The notes below the pieces were generated by a model that made no database searches, had not been told where the DNA came from, and saw nothing but the letters and a program-made list of their open reading frames with translations. A program made the position numbers and the translations under genes. Source: Allobosea sp. AAP35 (GTDB taxonomy: Bacteria; Pseudomonadota; Alphaproteobacteria; Rhizobiales; Beijerinckiaceae). Taken from it: a DNA stretch of 64,000 nucleotides. Of the stretch, positions 1 through 8,672 are shown piece after piece; positions within the stretch are counted from its first letter, which is position 1, and each line of letters begins with the position of its first letter. Where the stretch lies: the NCBI RefSeq assembly GCF_001295925.1, contig NZ_LJHQ01000003.1, positions 463,171-527,170 on the forward strand. Direction: 5' to 3'.

Positions 1-715
1 CCTGTTCCGGTTCCAGCGTCGATGCAAACAGATAGTTCTTGTAGGTTTGCGGCTCTTCCATGGCGGAGATAACGCGGGCATCCGTCAGCTCCCAGTAGCC
101 GTGCTGGAGCACGGCCTGACGGGCATCGATGCGCTCGCTGAAGCCGCCTCCAGCCGAAAAGCTGAAGATGGCGACCTGAGAGAGGCCGTTGCCGTCCGGC
201 AGCGCGCCAGCCGCGCGAATGATGGCCTGCCCATCGACACTGCGCTGCCGCAGCCAGATCTCGGGCGTGCTGCTGGGCTGTGCTGCCCGCACGAACAGCC
301 GCGTCTCGAGCGCCGTCGCCTTGCGCTTCAATTCGGCCGCGACCGGGTTGTAGATCAGGATCGAGACCAGCCCGATCGCGCCGGCGACGAGGGCCGCCGG
401 CTGCAGGAACTGCCAGGCCGAAACACCCACGGCCCGCGCCACGACGAGCTCGAGTTTTCGGCTCAGCGTCAGCAGCGCGAACATTCCGCCAAACAGGACG
501 GCGAAGGGGAAGATCTGCTCCGCCACGCTGGGAACCCGAAACAGCGCGAGCTGCACGATCAACGGCGTCGTCGCCTCAGGCGAATCGCCAGCGCGCCGCA
601 TCAGTTCGACGAAATCGAGCGTGCCGATCAGGAAGAAGAATGTTCCGAACACGCCGAGGATCGAGCGTGCGAACTGCTTCGTCAGATAGCGTCCGAAGGT
701 CGAGACCAATAGCAT
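1..715 (-). CDS. lptG: LptG, LPS export permease (partial, C-terminus outside window)
   Basis: Inner-membrane permease subunit of the LptB2FGC transporter, which extracts lipopolysaccharide from the inner membrane for delivery to the outer membrane. The visible 238 residues start with a basic/hydrophobic first helix (F-G-R-Y-L-T-K-Q-F), then further membrane segments around residues 55-75 and 100-120, and enter the periplasmic domain before the window edge. The start codon shares one base with the stop of the upstream lptF (TGATG), showing translational coupling in the usual lptF-lptG order. The gene is cut by the window edge, not broken. YjgP/YjgQ family membership is recognised from the N-terminal pattern and the pairing with lptF. 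Confidence 0.93.
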   Translation of the reverse strand, partial: MLLVSTFGRYLTKQFARSILGVFGTFFFLIGTLDFVELMRRAGDSPEATTPLIVQLALFRVPSVAEQIFPFAVLFGGMFALLTLSRKLELVVARAVGVSAWQFLQPAALVAGAIGLVSILIYNPVAAELKRKATALETRLFVRAAQPSSTPEIWLRQRSVDGQAIIRAAGALPDGNGLSQVAIFSFSAGGGFSERIDARQAVLQHGYWELTDARVISAMEEPQTYKNYLFASTLEPEQ

Positions 716-1908
716 CAAGCGCGCCTGAACCGAGCGGTCAACCCGGCGAAGGGCAAGATCAGAGGCGCCGCTGCTGTCGCCAGCAAGGGACGCAGACGCT
801 GGCCATACAGGATCATTGCCGAAGCAAGAGCGATCGCAACCAGCGGCAGGATGTAGAGCATGGCTGCCGCCAGCGGCGACCGCACGCTGGCGGTCCAGGC
901 CATGTAGGCCCCGATCCGGGTGGCCGCGACGATCAGGATCGCAGCCTGGATCGCAAGAGCGCGGCCCTGGCGCGTGGTGCGCGCTTCGCCGATACAGGCA
1001 AACGCGATCAGCATGAACGCCATCGGATAGAGCGGCGCTGCAAGCCGGTTGTGAAGCTCGGCGCGGAAGCGACCTTCCTGATATTTATAGTAACTTTCGT
1101 TGGGATCCTGGTTCAGGAGCTGCCAGGTGGTGCGTTCGCGCGGCTTGTAGACGACCTTGTCGCCATCCCCTTCACCGGCGCCGCCGGTGGCGTCCCCCGA
1201 CAGGGCTGAGAGATTGAGCGCATAGCGCTCGAACGAGATGATCGAGGTGGTGTCGGTGTTCTTGGTCTCGCGCTGGATGGTGCCCTTCTCCAGCATCAGA
1301 AAGCTCGATCCATCGACCTCGACGGTGCGGCCGCGCTCGGCGATATAGATCGAGGGTTGGCTAGGATCGCGCCGGTCCTGCATGAAGATGCCGACCAGCG
1401 CGTCGCCCGAGCGTTCGCGATAGTGGAAGGTGACGCCGGAATCGAGCGAGACGAACTGACCTTCCTTGACGACATTGGCGACGAAATCGGCCCGGATCAG
1501 TGTGATCAGGTCGCGCAGCGCCCGGAAGCCCGCCGGCATCACCGAAAACGACATCCAGCCCACAAGCAGCGAGACCGCGATCGTCAGGACGATGAAGGGC
1601 CGTGCGATGCGACGCGGTGCGACGCCGGCGGCGTTCATGACGATCAACTCGGAATCACCATTCAGGCGGTTGAGCGTATAGAGCGTCGCCATGAACAGCG
1701 CGACCGGCGCGATGCCGGCGATCAGCGCGGGCAGCGACAGAAGCGTCACGGTGAAGAAGATCAGGATCGTCTGGCCCTTGCCGGTGATCAGATCGACCTC
1801 GCGCAGCGCCTGTGTGACCCAGATCACGCTGGTCAGCCCGATCAGCAGGACGATCGATGCGATCGTCGCCATCTTCAGGATGTAGCGGTCGAGACGCTGG
1901 AGCAGCAC
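715..1908 (-). CDS. lptF: LptF, LPS export permease
   Basis: Partner permease of LptG in the LptB2FG lipopolysaccharide export complex of the inner membrane. About 397 residues from a GTG start (L-L-Q-R-L-D-R-Y-I), chosen because the family begins just before the first transmembrane helix and a GGGAAGG-like ribosome site lies 7-8 bases upstream. An in-frame ATG at 1986 would add 26 residues that do not look like protein of this family. Three membrane helices lie in the first ~110 residues, then a periplasmic jellyroll domain (~130-290) and three C-terminal helices. It overlaps lptG by one base and is divergent from pepA. Confidence 0.93.
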   Translation of the reverse strand: MLLQRLDRYILKMATIASIVLLIGLTSVIWVTQALREVDLITGKGQTILIFFTVTLLSLPALIAGIAPVALFMATLYTLNRLNGDSELIVMNAAGVAPRRIARPFIVLTIAVSLLVGWMSFSVMPAGFRALRDLITLIRADFVANVVKEGQFVSLDSGVTFHYRERSGDALVGIFMQDRRDPSQPSIYIAERGRTVEVDGSSFLMLEKGTIQRETKNTDTTSIISFERYALNLSALSGDATGGAGEGDGDKVVYKPRERTTWQLLNQDPNESYYKYQEGRFRAELHNRLAAPLYPMAFMLIAFACIGEARTTRQGRALAIQAAILIVAATRIGAYMAWTASVRSPLAAAMLYILPLVAIALASAMILYGQRLRPLLATAAAPLILPFAGLTARFRRA

Positions 1909-2067
1909 GCTTGGCCTTCCCGTGGGGCAACGCGGGCAGGCCCTGCGCTGGTGGTTCGCTGAAAACACCCTATGGTATAGGCGCAATCAAGGCGCAAACG
2001 GGAATCGTTTGCGGCCGTTTCGTTTCACCCCGCCTCCACGCCTCCCTCGCAACATCGTGAGCCGACC

Positions 2068-3561
2068 ATGTCGCAGCGCCTGAAGCTCGAGATCAAACCC
2101 CTCAACGCCATCGGGGGGCAGGACCTCGTGATCCTTCTGTCCGACACGCTGGCCCCGTCCAAGGCGGCGGAGGAGTGGCTGGGCGAGGGCGCCCATGGCC
2201 TGCTCGCGCGCGCCGCCTCGGCCGAGCGGTTCAAGGGTAAGGCATTTGCCGGCTTGACGCTGCTGGCGCCCGACGGTGCCGGCTATGAGCGCCTGATCGC
2301 GGTCGGCACTGGCCCGGAGGCTGAGCGCGCCACGCTGGATTTCGTCAAGCTGGGTGGCGCCATCGCGGGCCGGCTGGGCCATGGCCGCAGTGCCGACGTG
2401 ATCATGGCGCTGCCGGAGGGGCCGCTCGGTGCCGAGCATGCCGGCGAGATCGCGCTCGGGATGCGGCTGCGTTCCTATGTGTTCGACGAATACAAAACCA
2501 AGAGCAAGAAACCCGAGGAGGCCGAACCGATCACGGCGACGCTGCGCCTGCCGGAGCCATCTGTCGGCAAGAAGGTGTTCAAGGCGGCGGAGGCGGTTGC
2601 CGCCGGCGTCGATCTGGCCCGCACGCTCGTCAATGAGCCGCCCAATGTGCTCTATCCGGAGGAGTTCGCCGATCGCGCCGCCAAGCTCGGCAAACTCGGT
2701 GTCGAGGTCGAGATCCTCGACGAGAAGCAGCTCAAGAAGATCGGCATGCGCGCGCTTCTGGCCGTTGGCCAGGGCTCGCGTCGCGAAAGCCGCGTCGCGA
2801 TCATGCGCTGGAACGGCGCCAAGGGCAGCACGCAGCCGATCGCCTTCGTCGGCAAGGGCGTGACCTTCGACACCGGCGGCATCTCGCTGAAGCCCGGCGC
2901 CGGCATGGAGGATATGAAGGGCGACATGGCGGGCGCCGCCTGCGTGGTCGGGTTGATGCATGCGCTGGCGGCCCGCAAGGCCAGGGTCAACGCCATCGGC
3001 ATCATCGGCCTTGTCGAGAACATGCCCGACGGCAACGCTCAGCGCCCCGGCGACATCGTCACTTCGCTGTCGGGCCAGACCATCGAGATCATCAACACCG
3101 ATGCGGAAGGCCGCCTCGTCCTGGCCGACGTGCTCTGGTACACGCAAGAGCAGTTCAAGCCGCAGTTCATGATCAACCTGGCGACGCTGACCGGCGCGAT
3201 CCTGGTCGCGCTGGCGCAGGAGCACGCCGGGCTGTTCTCAAACAACGACGAGTTGAGCGAGCGTTTGGCGGCGGCCGGCAAGGCAACCGGCGAGACCGTC
3301 TGGCGCATGCCGCTCGGCAAGGCCTATGACAAGATGATCGACTCGAAATTTGCCGACATGAAGAACGCGGCCGGCCGTCATGGCGGCTCGATCACCGCCG
3401 CGCAGTTCCTGCAGCGCCATGTCAACGACACCCCTTGGGTTCATCTCGACATCGCCGGAACCGGCATGAGTTCGCCCAATTCGGAGACCAACCGCTCCTG
3501 GGGCTCGGGCTGGGGTGTACGCCTTCTCGACCGGCTCGTTTCCGAACATTACGAGGGCTGA
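2068..3561 (+). CDS. pepA: Leucyl aminopeptidase (M17)
   Basis: Cytosolic di-metal M17 aminopeptidase that removes N-terminal residues from peptides. In some bacteria PepA also binds DNA, which cannot be judged here. The 497 residues match the family length. An N-terminal macro-like domain is followed by the catalytic domain with the metal and active-site segments [11 protein letters not shown] (near residue 260), M-K-G-D-M-A-G-A, and the signature N-T-D-A-E-G-R-L (near residue 344). It is first in a plus-strand run with holC and a lipoprotein gene, and divergent from lptFG. The pepA-holC order next to lptFG is common in proteobacteria. Confidence 0.96.
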   Translation: MSQRLKLEIKPLNAIGGQDLVILLSDTLAPSKAAEEWLGEGAHGLLARAASAERFKGKAFAGLTLLAPDGAGYERLIAVGTGPEAERATLDFVKLGGAIAGRLGHGRSADVIMALPEGPLGAEHAGEIALGMRLRSYVFDEYKTKSKKPEEAEPITATLRLPEPSVGKKVFKAAEAVAAGVDLARTLVNEPPNVLYPEEFADRAAKLGKLGVEVEILDEKQLKKIGMRALLAVGQGSRRESRVAIMRWNGAKGSTQPIAFVGKGVTFDTGGISLKPGAGMEDMKGDMAGAACVVGLMHALAARKARVNAIGIIGLVENMPDGNAQRPGDIVTSLSGQTIEIINTDAEGRLVLADVLWYTQEQFKPQFMINLATLTGAILVALAQEHAGLFSNNDELSERLAAAGKATGETVWRMPLGKAYDKMIDSKFADMKNAAGRHGGSITAAQFLQRHVNDTPWVHLDIAGTGMSSPNSETNRSWGSGWGVRLLDRLVSEHYEG

Positions 3562-3611
3562 CTCAAGCTGATAGGGAACGCGCGCAAGCCCATGCGGCGA
3601 AAAGGCATTTG

Positions 3612-4064
3612 ATGGCCGAGATCCTGTTCTTCCATCTCCAGTCGCGTCCGCTCGAGCAGGTGCTGCCGACGATCGTCGAGCGCGCATTGTCGCGCGGGCA
3701 GAAGGTCGTGGTGGAACTGTCGAGCCAGGAGCGGCTGAGCGCGGTCGACGATCATCTGTGGACCTATTCCGACGAAAGTTTCCTGCCCCATGTCACGGCG
3801 ATGGAAGCCGACGCGGCGCAAAATCCCGTTGTGCTGACGACGCAGTCGCACAACCCAAACGGGGCCCAGATCCGGATCTGCGCGGAGGGTGTCCGTATTC
3901 CCGACGCAATGGCCGATTACGAACGCGTCGTGTTGATCTTCGATGGTGATGACCCCGACGCGCTGACGGCAGCGCGCGAGGACTGGAAGAAGGCCAAAGC
4001 CTTGAGCCTCGCCGCCAGCTACTGGCAGCAGGACGAGACCGGCCGTTGGGAGAAAAAAGCGTGA
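3612..4064 (+). CDS. holC: DNA polymerase III chi subunit
   Basis: Chi subunit of the DNA polymerase III clamp-loader complex, which links the replisome to single-strand-binding protein. The 150-residue product starts A-E-I-L-F-F-H-L and contains the family pattern around D-D-H-L-W-T-Y and F-L-P-H; the C-terminal part includes E-R-V-V-L-I-F-D-G. The ATG at 3612 is chosen over an in-frame start at 3435, which would overlap pepA. The gene follows pepA by about 50 bases and overlaps the next gene by four bases (GTGA), so the three are probably co-transcribed. Confidence 0.9.
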   Translation: MAEILFFHLQSRPLEQVLPTIVERALSRGQKVVVELSSQERLSAVDDHLWTYSDESFLPHVTAMEADAAQNPVVLTTQSHNPNGAQIRICAEGVRIPDAMADYERVVLIFDGDDPDALTAAREDWKKAKALSLAASYWQQDETGRWEKKA

Positions 4065-4468
4065 GATTGCCTGTATTGCTGCTCTGCGCCGCCGCGCTCG
4101 GCGGATGCTCCGTCGATATGGGCGGCTTCGCCTTCACCTCGGACACGCGCGGGGGCGAAACCACCACCCGCACGGCCGCTGCCGCGATCACCCTTCCGCC
4201 GCGGGCCGCGCCCATCGGGCTGACGGCCGATGGCGAGTGCAGCACGGGTGCCGCCGCCGGCAGCCCGCCGCCGTCCGCGATCGCCGAGGGCATCACCGAA
4301 TGCGAGCTGGTCACGCTCAAGGGCGCCAAACCCACCGACGTGCTGATCGGCGAGAGCGGCAAGGGCCAGCGCGAGACGCAGGTGCTCTACGCCGAGCCCG
4401 GCGGCCGCGAGATCTACATGTTCACCGACAACAGGCTGAGCCGGATCGTCAAGCCGGGTCAGGGGTAA
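4061..4468 (+). CDS. Predicted small lipoprotein of unknown function
   Basis: A 135-residue product from a GTG start that overlaps the holC stop (GTGA). The N-terminus is a short lipoprotein signal: one arginine, a hydrophobic stretch, and a lipobox L-G-G-C with the acceptor cysteine at residue 16. The next residue is Ser, which favours outer-membrane sorting by the rule known from E. coli. The mature part is Thr/Ala/Pro-rich, then has a compact C-terminal segment with two further cysteines and V-L-Y-A-E-P-G-G-R-E-I-Y-M-F, which looks like a small beta domain. An in-frame ATG at 4046 is possible but would sit inside holC. I do not recognise the family. Confidence 0.75.
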   Translation: MRLPVLLLCAAALGGCSVDMGGFAFTSDTRGGETTTRTAAAAITLPPRAAPIGLTADGECSTGAAAGSPPPSAIAEGITECELVTLKGAKPTDVLIGESGKGQRETQVLYAEPGGREIYMFTDNRLSRIVKPGQG

Positions 4469-4530
4469 GGCGGCGGTCTCGATCCATCGCGACCCCGCCC
4501 GGTCCGACCGGCATGGGCCGGGAACGCGAT

Positions 4531-5643
4531 TCAGCCCAGACGTCTGACCGAACTGCCACCGAATACGACCTCGCGGCGCAGCGCCGGGGCAAACAGCTGA
4601 TAGAGCATCCGGGGCTCGGCCGAGGCGCTGGCCGCATCCAGCGCTGCTCGGTCGTCCGGCGACAAGACGAGATCGAGCGCCGCGCTGTTGTCGGCGATCT
4701 GCTCCGGCCGGCTGACGCCCATGAGTGTGGTCGCGACCTCGGGACGGCCGATCACCCAGGACAACGCGACGCGGGCTGACGACTGGCCGATGGCCTCCGC
4801 GACGCGCCGCACCGCTTCGACGATCGCCCAGTTGCGCTCTGTGAAGAGGCTGTCGCCGAACGGGTTGGGGCCATCGAGGCGCTTGTCGTCGATCGGTCGC
4901 TCGTCTTGCCCGGTTGACGCGACCGAGGGCAGTCCCGCTGCCCGCGGGCCGGCTGCCTCAACGACCTCGCGCCGATACTTGCCCGTGAGCAGGCCGTAGC
5001 CGAGTGGGCTCCAAGGCACGAACCCAAGACCAAACTCAGCGGCGAGCGGGATGTGCTCGTCTTCGACATCGCGGTTCACGAGCGAGTAGAAATACTGCAG
5101 GGCGATGGGCCCCGGCTGCCCGCGAAGGGCCGCCAGCGTTGCCAGTTTCGCGACGAACCAGGCCGGCGCATTGGAGATGCCCCAGTAGCGGATCTTGCCG
5201 GATCGAACGAGCCCGGCCATCGTCTCCAGCATCTCCTCGGCCGGTGTCAGGCCGTCCCAGACATGGATCCAGTACAGATCGATGTAATCCGTGCGCAGAC
5301 GCGTCAGCGAACGATGAAGTGCGGCATGGACATGCTTGGCGCCGTTGCCGCCGGAATGGGGGCCCGCGCCCACGCAGAACCCCGATTTCGTTGCCAAGAC
5401 AATCTGATCGCGCAGACCGCGTTCCGCGATGAAACCGCCCAGCATCTCCTCGCAGCGGCCGCTCGCATAGACGTCCGCCGTGTCGACGGCGTTGCCACCG
5501 GCGTCGACATAGGCGTTGAACACCGCCCGACTGCCGGCTTCGTCCTGTCCCCAGCGAGCCGTGCCGAACGTCATCGTCCCCAGGGTGAGGGGGCTGACGG
5601 CGAGACCGGAGCGGCCAAGCGTGCGAAAATCGGTGAGGGACAT
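4531..5643 (-). CDS. Aldo/keto reductase
   Basis: NAD(P)H-dependent oxidoreductase of the aldo/keto reductase (TIM-barrel) superfamily, soluble, substrate unknown. The 370-residue product has the family sequence: G-T-M-T-F-G near the N-terminus, the catalytic-region D-T-A-D-V-Y, L-A-T-K-S-G, the D-Y-I-D-L-Y-W-I-H strand with the active-site His, and R-Y-W-G-I-S-N. The start is uncertain: in-frame ATGs at 5658 and 5652 lie inside a palindromic operator, and 5643 gives the usual N-terminus (S-L-T-D-F-R-T-L-G-R-S-G). None has a clear Shine-Dalgarno sequence. It is divergent from a TetR regulator with which it shares a control region, so that regulator very probably controls it. Confidence 0.9.
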   Translation of the reverse strand: MSLTDFRTLGRSGLAVSPLTLGTMTFGTARWGQDEAGSRAVFNAYVDAGGNAVDTADVYASGRCEEMLGGFIAERGLRDQIVLATKSGFCVGAGPHSGGNGAKHVHAALHRSLTRLRTDYIDLYWIHVWDGLTPAEEMLETMAGLVRSGKIRYWGISNAPAWFVAKLATLAALRGQPGPIALQYFYSLVNRDVEDEHIPLAAEFGLGFVPWSPLGYGLLTGKYRREVVEAAGPRAAGLPSVASTGQDERPIDDKRLDGPNPFGDSLFTERNWAIVEAVRRVAEAIGQSSARVALSWVIGRPEVATTLMGVSRPEQIADNSAALDLVLSPDDRAALDAASASAEPRMLYQLFAPALRREVVFGGSSVRRLG

Positions 5644-5652
5644 CGAGGACAT

Positions 5653-5674
5653 TTTCATATTGATCACTATGAAA
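5653..5674. promoter_or_regulatory. Palindromic operator O1 at the aldo/keto reductase start
   Basis: A 22-base palindrome with 20 of 22 positions symmetric: arms TTTCATA and TATGAAA around a central TGATCA. It covers the most upstream candidate start codon of the aldo/keto reductase and lies just downstream of its predicted minus-strand promoter. Length and symmetry are those expected for a TetR-dimer operator, and the adjacent gene encodes a TetR protein. Binding by that protein is inference. Confidence 0.7.
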
Positions 5675-5703
5675 TCTGTAGGCTGGTTGAACCGGCACGT
5701 CAA
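5675..5703 (-). promoter_or_regulatory. Candidate promoter of the aldo/keto reductase
   Basis: Read on the minus strand: a -35-like TTGACG (5703-5698), 17 bases, then a weak -10-like TACAGA (5680-5675). Transcription would start inside operator O1. It overlaps the tetR promoter on the other strand. Confidence 0.4.
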
Positions 5704-5715
5704 CGATTGTATAAT
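5687..5715 (+). promoter_or_regulatory. Promoter of the tetR gene (probably leaderless)
   Basis: TTGAAC (5687-5692), exactly 17 bases, then a perfect TATAAT (5710-5715). The expected transcription start is at about 5722-5723, which is the ATG of the regulator. No Shine-Dalgarno sequence precedes that ATG, so a leaderless mRNA is likely. Confidence 0.6.
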
Positions 5716-5728
5716 GATTGCTATGAAA
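5707..5728. promoter_or_regulatory. Second operator-like copy O2 over the tetR -10 and start codon
   Basis: The 22 bases match operator O1 at 17 positions, with a perfect right half-site TATGAAA and a degenerate left half (TTGTATA). The centre is 54 bp from that of O1. It covers the -10 box and the ATG of tetR, which would give autorepression. Confidence 0.5.
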
Positions 5729-6358
5729 TATTCGTCTCCATCCGCCGGCCGCCGGCCCGGCCGACCGTTGTCCTTCGACCGCGAGGCGGCGCTCAATGCG
5801 GCAATGCTGCTGTTCTGGCGGCATGGCTACGAGGCCACCTCGCTGTCCGAGCTGACGGCCGCGATGCGCGTGACGCCGCCAAGCCTCTACGCCGCCTTCG
5901 GTGACAAGAAGCAGCTCTTCCTGGAAGCGGTTCGTCGCTACCTCTCGGGTCCCGTCACCGCTCAGCAGCTGATCGACGACGCCGACACGGCCAAGGCCGC
6001 AGCCTGGAGCCTGCTCGCCGGATCCGCCATCGCCTTCACCGGCGAAACCACGCCGCCAGGATGTCTGCTTGCGACGGGTGCGATCAGCTGCTCGGCCGCC
6101 GCGCGCGACGTTCAGGTTGAGCTCGCGCGGATGCGGGGGGCCATCCAGGACCGGTTGCGGGACAGGATCGCGGGTGCCATCGACATGGGGGAACTGCCCT
6201 GCGACGCCGAGCCGGATGCCCTGGCCGGGCATGTCATGGCCGTCATCCAGGGGTTGTCGACCCTGGCGAGAGACGGGGCCTCGCGCGACACGCTCCTGGG
6301 GATCGCGCGCATGGCGATGGCGGCCTGGCCGCCGGAACTCATCCGCAATGGCGGCTGA
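5723..6358 (+). CDS. TetR-family transcriptional regulator
   Basis: A 211-residue one-component repressor. The N-terminal TetR helix-turn-helix is clear (residues ~15-60: A-L-N-A-A-M-L-L-F-W-R-H-G-Y-E-A-T-S-L, then S-L-Y-A-A-F-G-D-K-K-Q-L-F). The C-terminal ligand domain carries P-P-G-C-L-L, typical of the subfamily that resembles AcrR/NemR-like regulators of reductases and efflux. ATG 5723 is chosen because it sits at the expected start point of a TTGAAC-N17-TATAAT promoter; in-frame ATGs at 5714 and 5669 would add 3 or 18 residues. It is divergent from the aldo/keto reductase with shared operators. The ligand is unknown, perhaps an electrophile or aldehyde (inference). Confidence 0.88.
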   Translation: MKYSSPSAGRRPGRPLSFDREAALNAAMLLFWRHGYEATSLSELTAAMRVTPPSLYAAFGDKKQLFLEAVRRYLSGPVTAQQLIDDADTAKAAAWSLLAGSAIAFTGETTPPGCLLATGAISCSAAARDVQVELARMRGAIQDRLRDRIAGAIDMGELPCDAEPDALAGHVMAVIQGLSTLARDGASRDTLLGIARMAMAAWPPELIRNGG

Positions 6359-6421
6359 GCAAATGGCTGCTGAGCCTATGGAAGGGTTCGGCCCGGGATC
6401 AGGAAACCGTCAGCGATAGGC

Positions 6422-8314
6422 TCAGGCGCTTTCCAGCTCCGCGCTCAGCTCCAGCCACTCCTCCTCGGCAGCCTCCAGCGTCTTGGCCAGAACCGCGCGC
6501 TGCTTCGACAGTTCGCGCGCCTTGTCGGGGTCGCGGGCGAAGGCCGAGCCGTTCCCAAGCACGCCGTCGACCTTCTCGATCAGCCCGGTGAGCTTGGCGA
6601 TCCTGGCTTCGGCCAGGTTGAGCTTCTGCCGCAGCGGCCCCTGCGCGACGCGCTTGACTGCCGCGCCCTTGCGCTCCTCGGCCTTGCCGCCACCGGCGGC
6701 GGCCTCGGGCACAGCCTTCTCGGCCGCCGCCTTCTCGCGCCTGGCCGCCTTGGCGCCGCCGAGCACGAGGCTGCGATAATCCTCCATGTCGCCGTCGAAA
6801 TTCTTCACCGTGCCGTCGCCGACGATCCAGAGCCGGTCGGCGCAGGACTCGATCAGGAAGCGGTCATGGCTGACCAGGATCACGGCGCCGGGATAGTCGT
6901 TGATCGCGTTGACCAGCGCCGTGCGGCTGTCGATGTCGAGATGGTTGGTCGGCTCGTCGAGGATCAGCAGATGCGGCCCCCCGAAAGCCGCGAGCCCCAG
7001 CATCAGCCGCGCTTTCTCGCCGCCCGAGAGGTTCTTGACGGGTGTTTCGGCCTTGGCCGCCGGAAAGCCGATCTGCGCCGCCTTGGAGCGCACCTTGGCC
7101 TCGGGCGCGTCGGGCATCAGGTCGCGCAGATGGGCGACCGGCGTGTCCTCCAGCCGCAATTCGTCGAGCTGGTGCTGGGCGAAATAGGCCGTCTCCAGCT
7201 TCGACGAGCTGCGCATCGTGCCCGTCAGCGGCGCCATGCGCCCGCCGATCAGCTTGCAGAAGGTCGATTTGCCGTTGCCATTCGAGCCGAGCAGCGCGAT
7301 GCGATCGTCGGGCAGAAGCGTCAGGTTCAGCTTCGACAGAACGGTGCGCTCGCCATAGCCGGCGCTGGCATTGTCGAGCACGATCATCGGGGGCGCCAGC
7401 GGCCGCTCGGGGCCGGGCAGGCTGAAGGGCTGGACGTCGCGATCGACGATGGTGTCGATCGTGCCCATCTTCTCCAGCCGCTTGACGCGGGACTGCGCCT
7501 GGCGGGCCTTCGAGGCCTTGGCCTTGAAGCGGTCTACGAAGGCCTGGAGATGCTTGCGCTCGGCGTCCTGCTTCTCCTTGGCCTTGGAGAGCTGCATCTG
7601 CTTCTCGGCGCGCTGCTTGGCGAAGGAGGTGTAGCCGCCGCGATAGATCGTCAGCTTGCCGCCATCCAGATGCAGGATGTGATCGACGCAGGTGTCCAGC
7701 AATTCGCGGTCATGGCTGACGACCAGCACGGTATGCGGATAGCGCTCCAGATAGTCGTAGAGCCACAGCGTGCCCTCGAGATCGAGATAGTTGGTCGGCT
7801 CGTCGAGCAGCAGCAGGTCGGGCTCGGAAAATAGCACGGCGGCAAGTGCGACGCGCATGCGCCAGCCGCCTGAGAAGTCCGAGCAGGGCCGCTGCTGCGC
7901 TTCCTCGTTGAAGCCCAGCCCATGCAGCACGGTGGCTGCCCGGGCGGGTGCCGAATGGGCATCGATATCGGCCAGCCTTGTGCCGATCTCGGCGATGCGC
8001 AGGGGATCCGTGGCCGTCTCCGACTCGGCCAGCAGCGCCGCACGCTCGGTATCGGCGGCGAGCACGACCTCGATCAATGTTTCCGGCCCGCCCGGCGCCT
8101 CCTGCGCGACGCCGCCGATGCGCCGCCCCTTCGGCAGGCTGATATTGCCGCCTTCGGGCGAGAGATCGCCCGTGATCATCCGGAAGAGCGTCGTCTTGCC
8201 GGTGCCGTTGCGGCCGACGAGCCCGACGCGCGAGCCATCCGGCAGCGAGGCGCTGGCATGGTCGAGCAGCAATCTCTCGCCGAGACGATAGGTGATGTCG
8301 TTGATGGTGAGCAT
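6422..8314 (-). CDS. ABC-F family ATPase (Uup/EttA-like)
   Basis: Soluble protein with two ABC cassettes and no membrane segment, the ABC-F architecture of ribosome-associated translation factors. The 630 residues carry cassette 1 with Walker A G-R-N-G-T-G-K-T-T and F-S-G-G-W followed by L-L-L-L-D-E-P-T-N-Y-L-D, a charged interdomain linker (residues ~235-300, K/Q-rich), cassette 2 with G-S-N-G-N-G-K-S-T and L-S-G-G-E-K-A-R plus L-L-I-L-D-E-P-T-N-H-L-D, and a C-terminal coiled coil after an Ala/Lys-rich linker. The start M-L-T-I-N-D-I-T is preferred to an ATG 36 bases upstream. Its end abuts a 10-base inverted repeat (6370-6379 with 6416-6425) lying between it and the convergent tetR gene. 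Confidence 0.93.
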   Translation of the reverse strand: MLTINDITYRLGERLLLDHASASLPDGSRVGLVGRNGTGKTTLFRMITGDLSPEGGNISLPKGRRIGGVAQEAPGGPETLIEVVLAADTERAALLAESETATDPLRIAEIGTRLADIDAHSAPARAATVLHGLGFNEEAQQRPCSDFSGGWRMRVALAAVLFSEPDLLLLDEPTNYLDLEGTLWLYDYLERYPHTVLVVSHDRELLDTCVDHILHLDGGKLTIYRGGYTSFAKQRAEKQMQLSKAKEKQDAERKHLQAFVDRFKAKASKARQAQSRVKRLEKMGTIDTIVDRDVQPFSLPGPERPLAPPMIVLDNASAGYGERTVLSKLNLTLLPDDRIALLGSNGNGKSTFCKLIGGRMAPLTGTMRSSSKLETAYFAQHQLDELRLEDTPVAHLRDLMPDAPEAKVRSKAAQIGFPAAKAETPVKNLSGGEKARLMLGLAAFGGPHLLILDEPTNHLDIDSRTALVNAINDYPGAVILVSHDRFLIESCADRLWIVGDGTVKNFDGDMEDYRSLVLGGAKAARREKAAAEKAVPEAAAGGGKAEERKGAAVKRVAQGPLRQKLNLAEARIAKLTGLIEKVDGVLGNGSAFARDPDKARELSKQRAVLAKTLEAAEEEWLELSAELESA

Positions 8315-8672
8315 GGCCGGGGTTTTGACGTGAACACCGGGCCAACGCAATCACGAAAACGAGTGCATTGGCCCAGTCACGCTTCCGCCATGATCTCGCC
8401 ATTTCGCGGCCCGGCGGCGCGATCACCCAAGGTCATGTGAGATAGTTCGATTCGGGGGTCAATATCCATGCGGTTCGATCTGAACGCATTAAGCCGAAGC
8501 AGGCGGTCGCTCGCCGCTTCGTCGTTGGTTTTTCTATCAGTCTTGGCCGGCAGCGTGGTCATGCTGGCGAGCCTGGTCCACTCTTCCTGATCGGCTGACT
8601 TCAGGCAAAATTAACTGCGATGAGTTTTGGTGTTCCGGTGCGATTACGTTACGGAATCCGGAGTTCCACGAC
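8315..8672. other. Intergenic region holding one small ORF
   Basis: Non-coding stretch between the divergent ABC-F gene and the chemoreceptor gene. Apart from the candidate 40-residue ORF at 8468-8590 I see no RNA gene, terminator or repeat. GGAG at 8660-8663 is the ribosome site of the TTG-initiated chemoreceptor. Confidence 0.5.
8468..8590 (+). CDS. Candidate 40-residue single-span membrane protein
   Basis: ATG-initiated ORF of 40 codons ending in TGA. The product has a basic N-terminus (R-S-R-R) followed by one hydrophobic segment (residues ~15-37, with [14 protein letters not shown]), which reads as an N-in single-span protein or an uncleaved signal anchor. A G-rich tract (8453-8457 region) lies upstream at ribosome-site distance. 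It precedes the chemoreceptor on the same strand. No family is recognised and a chance ORF cannot be excluded; support is the strand agreement and the coherent membrane topology. Confidence 0.4.
   Translation: MRFDLNALSRSRRSLAASSLVFLSVLAGSVVMLASLVHSS

Noticed and set aside
6370..6425. Inverted repeat between tetR and the ABC-F gene as a terminator
   Set aside because: Arms of ten bases are separated by 36 bases and no T-run follows on either strand; the stem overlaps the ABC-F stop codon.
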